DNA from: a bacterium
GTDB taxonomy: Bacteria; Patescibacteriota; Saccharimonadia; Saccharimonadales; SZUA-47
Reading direction: 5' to 3'
NCBI GenBank assembly: GCA_030427365.1
Contig: JAUHWW010000009.1
Coordinates: 1-32,124 of the forward strand
DNA length: 32,124 nucleotides
Shown: positions 21,089 to 28,504 of the stretch, piece by piece
Layout of the letters: the number at the start of each line of letters is the position of its first letter
Position numbering within the stretch: the first letter of the stretch is position 1
Made by a program: the position numbers and the translations under genes
Notes under the pieces: model-generated
What the model saw: only the letters and a program-made list of their open reading frames with translations
What the model was told of the DNA's origin: nothing
The model's database searches: none

Positions 21089-23863
21089 ATGGTGAAGAAG
21101 AAAGTTAGTGCACGTGGTAAAAAACAAACGACGCAAACAAAAAAAGATTCGATGAATATGCTAACCCGAGGCGCACTGTGGTTCTTTGACCGGACACGGC
21201 TCACGGCTGTCTTGTTATCTGTTCTTGTTGCGAGCGGTATCTTTGTCTACACCAATGTTATCAAGCGTGAAGGCTTTCCAGCTATACAGTTCCCATTGAC
21301 CGTCGTAAGCGGGACGTATTTAGTCAATGATCCGGCTGCAGTTGATGCAGATGTCACGAAGCCGCTAAGCGATGCACTGCAAGACTACGAAGGGATCGAT
21401 AAGCTGCAGACCTCAGCCCAAGCGAACTTCTACAGCGTGATTATTCAATTTGAACAGTCAGTGAATGCCGAAATGGCGACACAAGAAGTGGAACAATACC
21501 TCGCCGACCAGCAAGTGCTGCCAGAATCGACGCAAGCAAGCTTCACGGTAGTGGATCCATCAGCCTTCCTCAATGAATATGATCTGTTGCTGAGCGTGTA
21601 CAGCGACAACCGCATGATTCCGGTCGCTGAGCTCGAGTTAGCTGGAGAGGCAGTTGCGACTGCTTTCTCAGATGTAGAAGGGGTCGAGAACGCTGAACTC
21701 GTCAAACAGACAGCGGTCGGCAAGAATCCAGCGACTGGCGAAGAAACAACTGTGCAGCGCAACTTTAACAGAATAGGTTTTCGTGATGAATCAGGTGACA
21801 TGCAGTTCTACCCGAGTGTATCAGTTGGTGTGAGCAGCACTGACGATGTCGATATCTTGCAGCTTTCTGATCTTGTCGACGAAAACATCATGCAGCTCTC
21901 GCTAGATGAATTTGACCAAATCAATGTCGTCGCAGGAGCCGATCAGGCCGACAGCATCGAGACTCAAGTGAGTTCATTGCAGAACAACCTGCTGTCGGGA
22001 CTATTAGCTGTTTCTGTTATAAGCCTGCTACTCATAACTTGGCGAGCATCAATCATTACTGCCATTTTCATGGTCAGCGTTGTGCTGGTCAGCGTTCTGT
22101 TGCTGTATCTGTTCGGCTACACCTTGAACACTATCACGCTGTTCGCACTCGTGTTGTCACTGGGACTGTTTGTCGACGATGCGACGATTGTCGTCGAGGC
22201 GATCGATGCGCAGCGAGGAAAGAAAAAGAAGACACGTGACGTCGTTGCACAAGCGCTAAAAAAGGTTGCGAGTGCAAGCTTTGCTGGAACGATGACCACT
22301 GTATTGGTGTTTGCGCCGTTGATATTTATCAGCGGTATTTTGGGTGAGTTTATTCGACTGATGCCGATTACCGTGATTATCGCTTTATTTACATCTCTGA
22401 CGCTTTCTTTGACGCTGATCCCGCTACTATCACGATTTGTGTTGCTCCGTTCGGATAAAATCTCATGGATCACTCGTGTTAATCCGATCGCAAAGTTTGA
22501 GAGGAAGGCTGGCGAATTCGTTGGCGGGCTTCTACTATCATTGCGCAAGAATAGAGTGCGCCGAATTTTGTTACCGACAGGAGCATTTTTGATAAGCTTC
22601 CTATTCTTGTTCGGGACTGGGTATTTTGCTAGTCAGATATCAACAAACATTTTCCCGCCGACCAAAGACAGCGATCAGATTGGGTTTACGCTGCTGTACA
22701 GCACTGGCACGTCGATAGAACGAGCGCAGGAGCTTTCGGATCAAGCGAACACCGCAGCAGCCGAGGCTTTGGGTGAAAATCTGCAGCGAGTCGTGTACGG
22801 AACCGCTGGGTTTGGATCCGGAGAGCCGAATGAACGCAGTGCTTCCGCACTCGTTGAGCTAGTATCGTTCAATGAGCGTGAGGTGAAGTCACCTGAATTG
22901 CTCGATCAGCTGCGGGCTGGACTTGAATCAGCACTACCTGCTGATGAAGTGAGCGTGCAGGTAACGCAGTTTGACGCCGGCCCGCCACTCGAGCGATTCC
23001 CTTTTAAAGTGCAGATTTATGGCGATGATATCGCGCAATCAGTCGTCCTGGCTGAAGAATTTGAAACCGTCCTAGCAGATATTACAGTTGATGTGCCAGG
23101 AGGTGATACTGCCCAGGTCGTTGAAACACGGATTGATAATGTGCAGGTAATCGTTCGCAATGATGGTAAGCGGTTCATAGAAGTCGGCGCAGCTTACGAT
23201 TCATCAGAGGTGACGACGTTGCTTGAAGACACGCGTGAGCAGCTCCAAGCAGTGTTTACCGAGGAGCGATTAGCAGATTTTGGATTTGAGGACAGTGCGG
23301 TCACCTACGACTTTGGTCAAGAAAGCGAAAACGAAGATTCATTTAGTTCGCTTGGACTAATATTCCCACTGGCACTGGCATTGATGTTCATTCTGCTAGC
23401 GCTGCAATTCCGTTCGCTGCTTCAGCCGCTACTTATCTTCATGGCGATTCCTTTTAGCCTCTTTGGCGTCATGGCAGGGCTGTACTTCACCGATAATGGC
23501 TTTAGCTTCTTCGTGATGGTTGGCCTCATCGGCCTCATCGGTATTGCGGTCAACAACACGATTTTGCTTACTGACTACATTAACCAAGAACGCCGAGCTG
23601 GTGCGCGAGTGATTGACGCGGTCGCTGCCGCGAGTGAAAAGCGCTTCCGACCGCTTCTGACGACCTCTCTCACCACAGTCGTGGCGCTGCTACCGCTCGC
23701 CATGAGTGATCCGTTCTGGGAGGCATTGGCCTATACCATCATGTTTGGACTGTTATCGAGCACATTCCTCGTGATTGTGTCGTTCCCATACTACTATCTT
23801 GCTGCCGAGTGGGTGCGTGCGCGAGTAAATCGAGGCTTCCGAAAACTATTCAAAAGAGCTTAA
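21089..23863 (+). CDS. RND efflux transporter permease (AcrB/HAE1-like)
   Basis: A 924-residue RND-superfamily permease, shorter than AcrB (about 1,050). A basic N-terminal tail precedes helix 1 (about 38-56), then a large external loop (about 60-300), five to six helices, a second external loop (about 520-760) and the final helices. The proton-relay pair is kept as D363-D364 in LFVDDATIVVEAIDAQ, matching AcrB D407-D408, and the following FAPLIFISGILGEFIRLMPITVI is typical of the HAE family. The loops lack some of the docking-domain length, fitting a cell with one membrane. No membrane-fusion protein or outer-membrane channel adjoins it. AAGAGGG lies 7 nt before the ATG. Substrate unknown. 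Confidence 0.9.
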   Translation: MVKKKVSARGKKQTTQTKKDSMNMLTRGALWFFDRTRLTAVLLSVLVASGIFVYTNVIKREGFPAIQFPLTVVSGTYLVNDPAAVDADVTKPLSDALQDYEGIDKLQTSAQANFYSVIIQFEQSVNAEMATQEVEQYLADQQVLPESTQASFTVVDPSAFLNEYDLLLSVYSDNRMIPVAELELAGEAVATAFSDVEGVENAELVKQTAVGKNPATGEETTVQRNFNRIGFRDESGDMQFYPSVSVGVSSTDDVDILQLSDLVDENIMQLSLDEFDQINVVAGADQADSIETQVSSLQNNLLSGLLAVSVISLLLITWRASIITAIFMVSVVLVSVLLLYLFGYTLNTITLFALVLSLGLFVDDATIVVEAIDAQRGKKKKTRDVVAQALKKVASASFAGTMTTVLVFAPLIFISGILGEFIRLMPITVIIALFTSLTLSLTLIPLLSRFVLLRSDKISWITRVNPIAKFERKAGEFVGGLLLSLRKNRVRRILLPTGAFLISFLFLFGTGYFASQISTNIFPPTKDSDQIGFTLLYSTGTSIERAQELSDQANTAAAEALGENLQRVVYGTAGFGSGEPNERSASALVELVSFNEREVKSPELLDQLRAGLESALPADEVSVQVTQFDAGPPLERFPFKVQIYGDDIAQSVVLAEEFETVLADITVDVPGGDTAQVVETRIDNVQVIVRNDGKRFIEVGAAYDSSEVTTLLEDTREQLQAVFTEERLADFGFEDSAVTYDFGQESENEDSFSSLGLIFPLALALMFILLALQFRSLLQPLLIFMAIPFSLFGVMAGLYFTDNGFSFFVMVGLIGLIGIAVNNTILLTDYINQERRAGARVIDAVAAASEKRFRPLLTTSLTTVVALLPLAMSDPFWEALAYTIMFGLLSSTFLVIVSFPYYYLAAEWVRARVNRGFRKLFKRA

Positions 23864-23871
23864 CAGTCGAA

Positions 23872-23964
23872 AGTAATTGATAAAAAGATTTGACAAAATA
23901 TCTCCATTAGCGTAAAATAAGCAAAAGAATATACGTAACCAATTAAGTTGAGGTATCAATTACT
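23872..23964. repeat. 11-bp inverted repeat bracketing the promoter and leader
   Basis: AGTAATTGATA (23872-23882) and TATCAATTACT (23954-23964) are exact reverse complements. The left arm is just upstream of the -35 and the right arm abuts the ATG at 23965. The left arm is not transcribed from this promoter, so a DNA-level role (paired operator sites and looping) is more likely than an RNA stem. Confidence 0.6.
23890..23918 (+). promoter_or_regulatory. Promoter of the Thr-rich lipoprotein gene
   Basis: Consensus TTGACA (23890-23895), a 17-bp spacer and TAAAAT (23913-23918) form the best -35 in the window. The leader is about 40 nt and contains TTGAGGT as a ribosome-binding site. Confidence 0.7.
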
Positions 23965-24927
23965 ATGAGTTTTAGAAGAATTGCTGGAATAACAGCTTTT
24001 ACAGCCGCAGCAGCCAGTTGTGGCGCACCTAGCGAGGCGAATCTTGCAGCACAATCAGAAATCATGCCAGCAGTCGCTGGTCTTAGCCCAGAGGCAATGC
24101 CGGAGACAGGTGGGCATCACCGTCCAAAATGTGGAGAGACAACAGTTTTTTACGGATGGAATGGTCTAAGCAGAGTAAATGTACCACCTTTCATTGCTAG
24201 TCAATACGAGACAATTGATTTTTATGGTGACTTGTCTGAAACGCCAGAAGTTGAAATTGGGGAATATCTTGGTACCGCTGAAGGAGCAGGATGGATTAGT
24301 CTGCCTGGCATTATCGATAGAACGGAAAAAAAACAGCCGGAATGTCCACCACCTCCTACGTCGTCTACAACTTCAACTAGTACTTCAACAACATCTACTA
24401 CTTCAACCACTTCGACTACCACCACAACATTAGCACCGACTAACACTTCTACAACTACAACATCGACTACCACCACGACTGAAGCACCTACAACGACAGA
24501 CGCTCCAACGACGACTGTTGCTGTAACTACACCGCCGACAATTCCAGCCCCTGAGAATGTTGTAACTGCTGACTATAGCCCTACTTGTGACAGTGTGGCT
24601 GTTCTCGTCGATGTTGTAAGCGGCCCGGCGCCATACGATATTCAGATTGGGGTAACTGATAATGGTGAGCCAGCTCCACTCATTCCACCAGTTGTAACAA
24701 ATGAACAAGGCGATGAACTCGCAACTTTTGCACTTAATCCAGACACTCGTTCAGTTGTTGACATTCGCGCCGTAATTATTCGCGGCGAGGATGGCGAGGA
24801 TATCAGCTCTCGATCTGGCCTACTTGTGCTAGATGAAGCAGGTGTCGTGATCAACGCCTGTGTTGATGACACTGTTGTCACAACGACGACTCTTCCAACT
24901 CCGGAAAAAACTGCGGATACTAAATAA
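23965..24927 (+). CDS. Thr/Ser-rich putative surface lipoprotein
   Basis: A 320-residue protein of no family I recognise. The N-terminus (RRIAGITAFTAAAASC19) looks like a short signal peptide with a degenerate lipobox (AAS-C19, where position -3 is Ala, not Leu). Residues 20-128 form a first domain with Cys56 and Cys127. Residues 131-193 are a mucin-like run of Thr, Ser and some Pro. Residues 197-305 (with Cys208 and Cys305) have alternating beta-strand patterns suggesting an Ig-like or FN3-like domain. The end (TTTTLPTPEKTADTK) is again Thr-rich but has no hydrophobic anchor, so it is not a classical LPxTG sortase substrate. A separate promoter drives it, and a sortase-like lipoprotein gene follows 48 bp later. 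A surface role is inferred. Confidence 0.65.
   Translation: MSFRRIAGITAFTAAAASCGAPSEANLAAQSEIMPAVAGLSPEAMPETGGHHRPKCGETTVFYGWNGLSRVNVPPFIASQYETIDFYGDLSETPEVEIGEYLGTAEGAGWISLPGIIDRTEKKQPECPPPPTSSTTSTSTSTTSTTSTTSTTTTTLAPTNTSTTTTSTTTTTEAPTTTDAPTTTVAVTTPPTIPAPENVVTADYSPTCDSVAVLVDVVSGPAPYDIQIGVTDNGEPAPLIPPVVTNEQGDELATFALNPDTRSVVDIRAVIIRGEDGEDISSRSGLLVLDEAGVVINACVDDTVVTTTTLPTPEKTADTK
24355..24530 (+). repeat. Low-complexity Thr/Ser codon tract
   Basis: A run of ACN and TCN triplets (mostly aca, act, acg, acc, tct) encodes the mucin-like linker of the lipoprotein. Triplet repeats of this kind may vary in length by slippage without frameshift. It is coding sequence, not a separate element. Confidence 0.8.
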
Positions 24928-24960
24928 ATCTGCGAAGCAGTAGCATTTATTGCATATTTG

Positions 24961-24969
24961 TGATATAAT
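24961..24969 (+). promoter_or_regulatory. Extended -10 promoter of the sortase-like gene
   Basis: TGA followed by consensus TATAAT (24964-24969) lies 6 nt before the ATG, with no clear -35. Transcription would begin at or next to the start codon. Confidence 0.5.
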
Positions 24970-24975
24970 ATAAAT

Positions 24976-25893
24976 ATGAATGCAGCACCGACCTTTCCTG
25001 GTGAAACGTCCCCTGAACGCTTGTCAGGACGTCTATCGGAACTGCGCGCGGCGGTTCTAGCTGCGACAGCACTGAGCTTGCTTGCGGCTTGCGACACTGA
25101 TCAGGACACGCCAGTAGCAGCGGTTCAGATCGAGGCCGAAACCACAGTAGCGGAGGCCACGACAACTACTGATCTTGTCACTCCAGCAATCCCTACGACT
25201 GAAGTCGAAACTTCTTTACCGCCAATAACCGCTAAAGTAAACGCTCCAGCTGTGACTACAACACCAAGCACCACTACGCCTCCGACGACTGAGCCGTCAT
25301 TAACTTTGCCGCCTGTTGATGGGTCGGGGGTTTTTTCGCTCGACTCTTTCGCGCCAGCTATGGAGTTTGGGGTAGGGGAGCGTATTGGACGTATATTTAC
25401 CGATGATGGACACATTGATGACGTCGCGCTGATAATGACTGATTCACGCAACTACCCAAACCAATGGGTTCGAGAGCCAATTGAGAGTCCGGAGGAAGAC
25501 TACGTGATTGACGGCGCCGGATTATCACGTGACAACGGCTACCCAGGAAAGCCTGGCGTTCATTCGGTGATGCTCGCTCACAATACTAAGCCTGGAATCG
25601 ACTATTTTAGAAATCTTCGATTCGTAAAAGCTGGTGCCATCCTCACTGTGGAGTATGATTATGGTGATTACAAGGATATCTTGCAATTTGAGGCTGTTTC
25701 AGATCCGCTTATCATGCCAGATACTGTCGAGACGGCGCAATTTATCTACGGTCCAAAATCGGAGAATTACGGACTTAACTCTTCGCTCACATTGTATACT
25801 TGCAACACCGATGGTGGTGATTCAGACGATCGTGTCGTTATGATCTTACGACCAATCTCGCTTGAAGCTCACCAGTCTACGCTCGCCGGCTAA
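24976..25893 (+). CDS. Lipoprotein sortase (class E/F-like)
   Basis: A 305-residue transpeptidase-like protein. After an N-terminal segment with a lipobox (ALSLLAAC39) comes a Thr/Pro-rich linker (about 45-115) and a sortase domain (about 125-295). The catalytic triad is visible: H202 in VMLAHN, C276 in the exact TLxTC motif TLYTC (272-276), and R286 in DDRVVMI. Sortases join surface proteins to the cell envelope or to each other. Most are held by a membrane helix; a lipid anchor with a flexible linker is unusual. The n-region before the hydrophobic stretch is long (about 22 residues), so a plain membrane helix at 24-38 remains possible. No LPxTG substrate is encoded nearby. Confidence 0.82.
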   Translation: MNAAPTFPGETSPERLSGRLSELRAAVLAATALSLLAACDTDQDTPVAAVQIEAETTVAEATTTTDLVTPAIPTTEVETSLPPITAKVNAPAVTTTPSTTTPPTTEPSLTLPPVDGSGVFSLDSFAPAMEFGVGERIGRIFTDDGHIDDVALIMTDSRNYPNQWVREPIESPEEDYVIDGAGLSRDNGYPGKPGVHSVMLAHNTKPGIDYFRNLRFVKAGAILTVEYDYGDYKDILQFEAVSDPLIMPDTVETAQFIYGPKSENYGLNSSLTLYTCNTDGGDSDDRVVMILRPISLEAHQSTLAG

Positions 25894-25919
25894 ACGTCTA
25901 AAACACAACGCTAACAGTC

Positions 25920-25948
25920 TTGGCTCAGGGCGCGATGAGCGCTATACT
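25920..25948 (+). promoter_or_regulatory. Promoter of the FKBP gene pair
   Basis: TTGGCT (25920-25925), a 17-bp spacer and TATACT (25943-25948) precede a leader of about 65 nt that ends in AAGAGGG, 7 nt before the ATG. Confidence 0.6.
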
Positions 25949-26019
25949 TTTAGTCACTAGCCAGCGCAAAACAAAGAATATAAAAAGGGCGCGCTGCTGA
26001 GAGATAAGAGGGTAACAAC

Positions 26020-26616
26020 ATGGCAGCTTCAAAAGGCCAACGCGTGGCCGCATTTTTGCTCGCACTCGGGTTTTTATTATCAACGATTGGCTTTACCGCC
26101 TACGTCATTATTGAGTTGAACAGCGAAGATCAAGGGATTATTGCAGAAGATGCACTGCCGATTGAGCAACCTCCTGAAGTAGCTGAGCAGCAACAAGAGG
26201 CTGAAGGGGACCTGCCATGTGGCCAAGAGACCTACGAGGCTGTCGGGGAACGCGACGTGCCTGAGACGGTGACAGCTGAGACGCCAGTGCAAGAGCTGCA
26301 GACAATTGACGTAAAAGAAGGTGATGGTGCTGAGGTGCAGCCGGGTGACTGTGTGGCGGCGCTCTATTACGGCACGCTCGCGACTACCGGGGAGACGTTT
26401 GACGGTAACTATGATTCAGGGTCGCCAATCGAGTTCTCGCTTAACGGCGTTATCCAGGGCTGGACGGAAGGCATCCCGGGTATGAAAGTCGGCGGCATCA
26501 GGCGGCTAGTCATCCCTGCAGAGCAAGCGTATGCCGCAAGTGAGCGTCCAGGCATCCCGGCGAATTCAGATCTAGTCTTCGAAGTAGAAATCGTAAACGC
26601 GCGGCAGGCGCAGTAA
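26020..26616 (+). CDS. Membrane-anchored FKBP-type prolyl isomerase
   Basis: A 198-residue peptidyl-prolyl cis-trans isomerase with an N-terminal membrane helix (about 9-31), a Glu/Gln-rich spacer (about 33-65) and an FKBP domain (about 92-195). FKBP signatures are YYGTLATTGETFDGNYDSG (substrate pocket Tyr, Phe and Asp), VIQGWTEGIPGMKVGG (Trp of the pocket floor) and RRLVIPAEQAYA. The domain should lie outside the membrane and help fold exported proteins, fitting the neighbouring surface proteins. C67 and C111 could form a disulfide. Strong Shine-Dalgarno AAGAGGG is present. A second, soluble FKBP gene starts 12 bp after the stop, so the two are co-transcribed. Confidence 0.92.
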   Translation: MAASKGQRVAAFLLALGFLLSTIGFTAYVIIELNSEDQGIIAEDALPIEQPPEVAEQQQEAEGDLPCGQETYEAVGERDVPETVTAETPVQELQTIDVKEGDGAEVQPGDCVAALYYGTLATTGETFDGNYDSGSPIEFSLNGVIQGWTEGIPGMKVGGIRRLVIPAEQAYAASERPGIPANSDLVFEVEIVNARQAQ

Positions 26617-26628
26617 AGGAATAGGCGG

Positions 26629-27021
26629 GTGGCACAATTAGCTAATTTTGATCCTCCAGTCAAGGTCGACGAGCTTCGATGGGACGATAGTGTTGTTGGT
26701 GATGGCGCTGCAGCATTGCCTCACGCTGAGGTGACCATTCACTATACCGGCGCACTTGCGGAGACCGGTGAGATATTTGACTCGTCACAGAGAAGTGAAT
26801 TAGCTCAGCCAGTCACCTTTCCGCTCGACCGATTGATCCAGGGCTGGCAGCAGGGCATCCCAGGTATGAAAGTTGGTGGCAAACGTCGTTTGTACGTTCC
26901 ATACGAACTCGGCTACGGTGAACATGGCGGCGGACCGATTCCAGGAAAAGCAGATTTGGTGTTTGATATTGAATTATTTCATACGAAAGGAGGCGAGCCT
27001 TCAAACGACGAAAATACGTAA
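26629..27021 (+). CDS. Cytoplasmic FKBP-type prolyl isomerase
   Basis: A 130-residue FKBP without signal peptide or membrane helix. It keeps the pocket motifs VTIHYTGALAETGEIFDSSQR, LIQGWQQGIPGMKVGGKRRLYVPYELGYG and the final FDIELFHTK. It starts with GTG at 26629; AAAGGA (26615-26620) lies 8 nt upstream and overlaps the stop of the first FKBP gene. The pair probably arose by duplication, one copy working inside the cell and one outside. The enzyme should catalyse prolyl cis-trans isomerisation during folding. Confidence 0.9.
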   Translation: MAQLANFDPPVKVDELRWDDSVVGDGAAALPHAEVTIHYTGALAETGEIFDSSQRSELAQPVTFPLDRLIQGWQQGIPGMKVGGKRRLYVPYELGYGEHGGGPIPGKADLVFDIELFHTKGGEPSNDENT

Positions 27022-27041
27022 AAATTACTATATCTAGCGCC

Positions 27042-27071
27042 TTGATTTTTGGGAGAGACGCCAGGTATAGT
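27042..27071 (+). promoter_or_regulatory. Promoter of the glutaredoxin-like gene
   Basis: TTGATT (27042-27047), an 18-bp spacer and TATAGT (27066-27071). The leader of about 45 nt carries AAAGGA before the ATG. Confidence 0.6.
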
Positions 27072-27124
27072 AGTAAAGCATAAGAACCATAAACTAAATC
27101 AAAACCTATAAAAGGACTATCAAA

Positions 27125-27370
27125 ATGAAAAAAGTGACTGTTTTCACCACTAACACCTGCAGCTACTGCGCGATGGTGAAGAAATGGCTTGACTCAAAAG
27201 GGATTGAGTATAACACCGTCAATTTGGACGAAAACCCTGACATGCAAAAAGAAATCTATGCCAAAAGCGGTGCGTTGACCGTACCAGTGACGCTTATCGA
27301 AAAAGAAGATGGGCAAGAAGACGTCGTGATCGGCTTTAACTTGCCACGACTTGCAAGCGCAGTTGCCTAA
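27125..27370 (+). CDS. Glutaredoxin/NrdH-like redoxin
   Basis: An 81-residue thioredoxin-fold protein with active site C12-SY-C15 after the first strand, the cis-Pro loop TVPVT (52-56, P54) and a C-terminal helix. The size and the cis-Pro loop match NrdH and small glutaredoxins. No glutathione-binding motif is obvious, so reduction by a thioredoxin reductase rather than glutathione is likely, and just such a flavoprotein gene follows 107 bp later behind a terminator. It may feed electrons to ribonucleotide reductase or general disulfide reduction; which one is not visible from the sequence. Confidence 0.88.
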   Translation: MKKVTVFTTNTCSYCAMVKKWLDSKGIEYNTVNLDENPDMQKEIYAKSGALTVPVTLIEKEDGQEDVVIGFNLPRLASAVA

Positions 27371-27406
27371 CGAACGACTGCTGGATGAGAGATAACATCA
27401 AGAGGG

Positions 27407-27430
27407 GAGCTTGCAAACGCGAGCTCTTTT
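27407..27430 (+). terminator. Intrinsic terminator after the redoxin gene
   Basis: GAGCTTGC (27407-27414) pairs with GCGAGCTC (27419-27426), one T-G wobble, around an AAAC loop, followed by TTTT. Its left arm also contains the likely -35 (TTGCAA) of the next gene. Confidence 0.75.
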
Positions 27431-27440
27431 CATATAGAAT
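27411..27440 (+). promoter_or_regulatory. Promoter of the thioredoxin reductase-like gene
   Basis: TTGCAA (27411-27416), an 18-bp spacer and TAGAAT (27435-27440). The -35 lies inside the preceding terminator hairpin. The start site would be at the beginning of the palindrome at 27441-27460. Confidence 0.55.
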
Positions 27441-27460
27441 GTTTAAGTAATCACTTAATA
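27441..27460. promoter_or_regulatory. Palindromic operator before the thioredoxin reductase-like gene
   Basis: GTTTAAGT (27441-27448), spacer AATC, ACTTAATA (27453-27460); the inner 6 bp of each arm are perfectly symmetric. Outside the 4-nt spacer 14 of 16 bases equal the palindrome before the FMN reductase (5296-5315). It directly follows the -10, a typical repressor position. Confidence 0.65.
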
Positions 27461-27477
27461 ATATCGAAGGTGAATAG

Positions 27478-28443
27478 ATGCACGATGTGGTAATGATAGG
27501 TGCGGGCCCAACGAATTTGGCGGCCGCGGTGTATACAGCAAGAGAAGATATTGAAACCTTGCTGCTAGAGAAAGGCATCATTGGTGGCTTGGCCGCTATT
27601 ACTGATCAAGTCGATAATTATCCTGGTTTTCCTGAGGGTATTGTCGGGGCGGATTTAGCTGACAACCTCGAAAAGCAAGCCAAGCGCTTTGGCGCACAAA
27701 TTGAGCTCGATGAGGTGCAGTCGATTGAAAAAACTGACACAGGGTTCAAACTAAAGACAGCGATGGGTGAGCAGGAAGCCAAGGCGATACTTATCGGTAC
27801 TGGGTCACAGTGGAAAAAGCTTGGCATTCCGGGGGAAGACACCTATTACGGCCGCGGCGTTCATAACTGTGCGACGTGTGACGGGGCGTTTTATCGCGAT
27901 AAGAAGCTGGTCGTTGTTGGCGGCGGCAACTCAAGTGCACAGGAAGCATTATTCTTAACCAAATTCGCTAGTCATATCGACATATTGATTCGTGGTGATA
28001 GCTGGAAAGCATCGGAAGTGCTCGTCCACGAAGTAGAAAAAAATGACAAGATCACCGTCCATTTCAACACAACCGCTGATGAGATTATCGGTGGTGAGGT
28101 CGACGGTATGGACAAAGTTGTCCAGGTGAAAGCGACAAAAGATGGTGAAAAAGTCGATATTGATACCGATGGGATATTTGTGTTCATCGGCCTGTTGCCG
28201 GTGACATCATTCCTTGAAGGCTCAGGTGTTGAGCTTGATGAATATGGATTTGTCAAAACTGATAAAAAGCTCATGACCAATGTGCCAGGAATTTTCTGTG
28301 CGGGTGATGTGCGCAGCGGCGCTACCATGCAAATCGCCTCAGCTGTTGGTGAAGGCGCATCAGCCGCGCTGTCTATCCGTGAATACCTCGAGAACTACGA
28401 CCGCGAACATGCCCACGCTGCAGGTGCGAAAGCAACTGCCTGA
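27478..28443 (+). CDS. trxB: Thioredoxin reductase-like flavoprotein
   Basis: A 321-residue low-molecular-weight thioredoxin reductase homologue, full length. The FAD site starts GAGPTNLAAAVYTARE (8-23), the redox centre is C131-AT-C134-DG, the second dinucleotide fold is VVGGGNSSAQEA (146-157), and the FAD ribityl segment GIFCAGDV lies near the end. Two departures stand out. The third glycine of GxGxxG is Asn13, and the usual HRRxxFRA that holds the NADPH 2'-phosphate reads IRGDSWKAS (171-179), with the second Arg as Gly and the later Arg as Lys. NADH or another donor is therefore possible. It is expressed behind a redox-type palindrome, with GAAGGTG before the ATG. A His/Ala-rich tail (AHAAGAKATA) ends it. 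Confidence 0.88.
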   Translation: MHDVVMIGAGPTNLAAAVYTAREDIETLLLEKGIIGGLAAITDQVDNYPGFPEGIVGADLADNLEKQAKRFGAQIELDEVQSIEKTDTGFKLKTAMGEQEAKAILIGTGSQWKKLGIPGEDTYYGRGVHNCATCDGAFYRDKKLVVVGGGNSSAQEALFLTKFASHIDILIRGDSWKASEVLVHEVEKNDKITVHFNTTADEIIGGEVDGMDKVVQVKATKDGEKVDIDTDGIFVFIGLLPVTSFLEGSGVELDEYGFVKTDKKLMTNVPGIFCAGDVRSGATMQIASAVGEGASAALSIREYLENYDREHAHAAGAKATA

Positions 28444-28448
28444 ATAAA

Positions 28449-28504
28449 AGCAAAAACATTCACTCAAGATGTGATCAGATTGCGGGATAATGTTTCTGTT
28501 TGCT
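28449..28504. terminator. Possible bidirectional terminator between convergent genes
   Basis: AGCAAA (28449-28454) with TTTGCT (28499-28504) and ACATT (28456-28460) with AATGT (28489-28493) can form an interrupted stem flanked by A-rich and T-rich sequence. It sits exactly between the trxB-like and the cytochrome b5-like stops and overlaps the latter stop by one base. The stem is weak. Confidence 0.35.

Noticed and set aside
24895-24927. LPxTG-type sorting signal at the end of the Thr-rich protein
   Set aside because: The sequence LPTPE is not followed by a hydrophobic stretch and basic tail.
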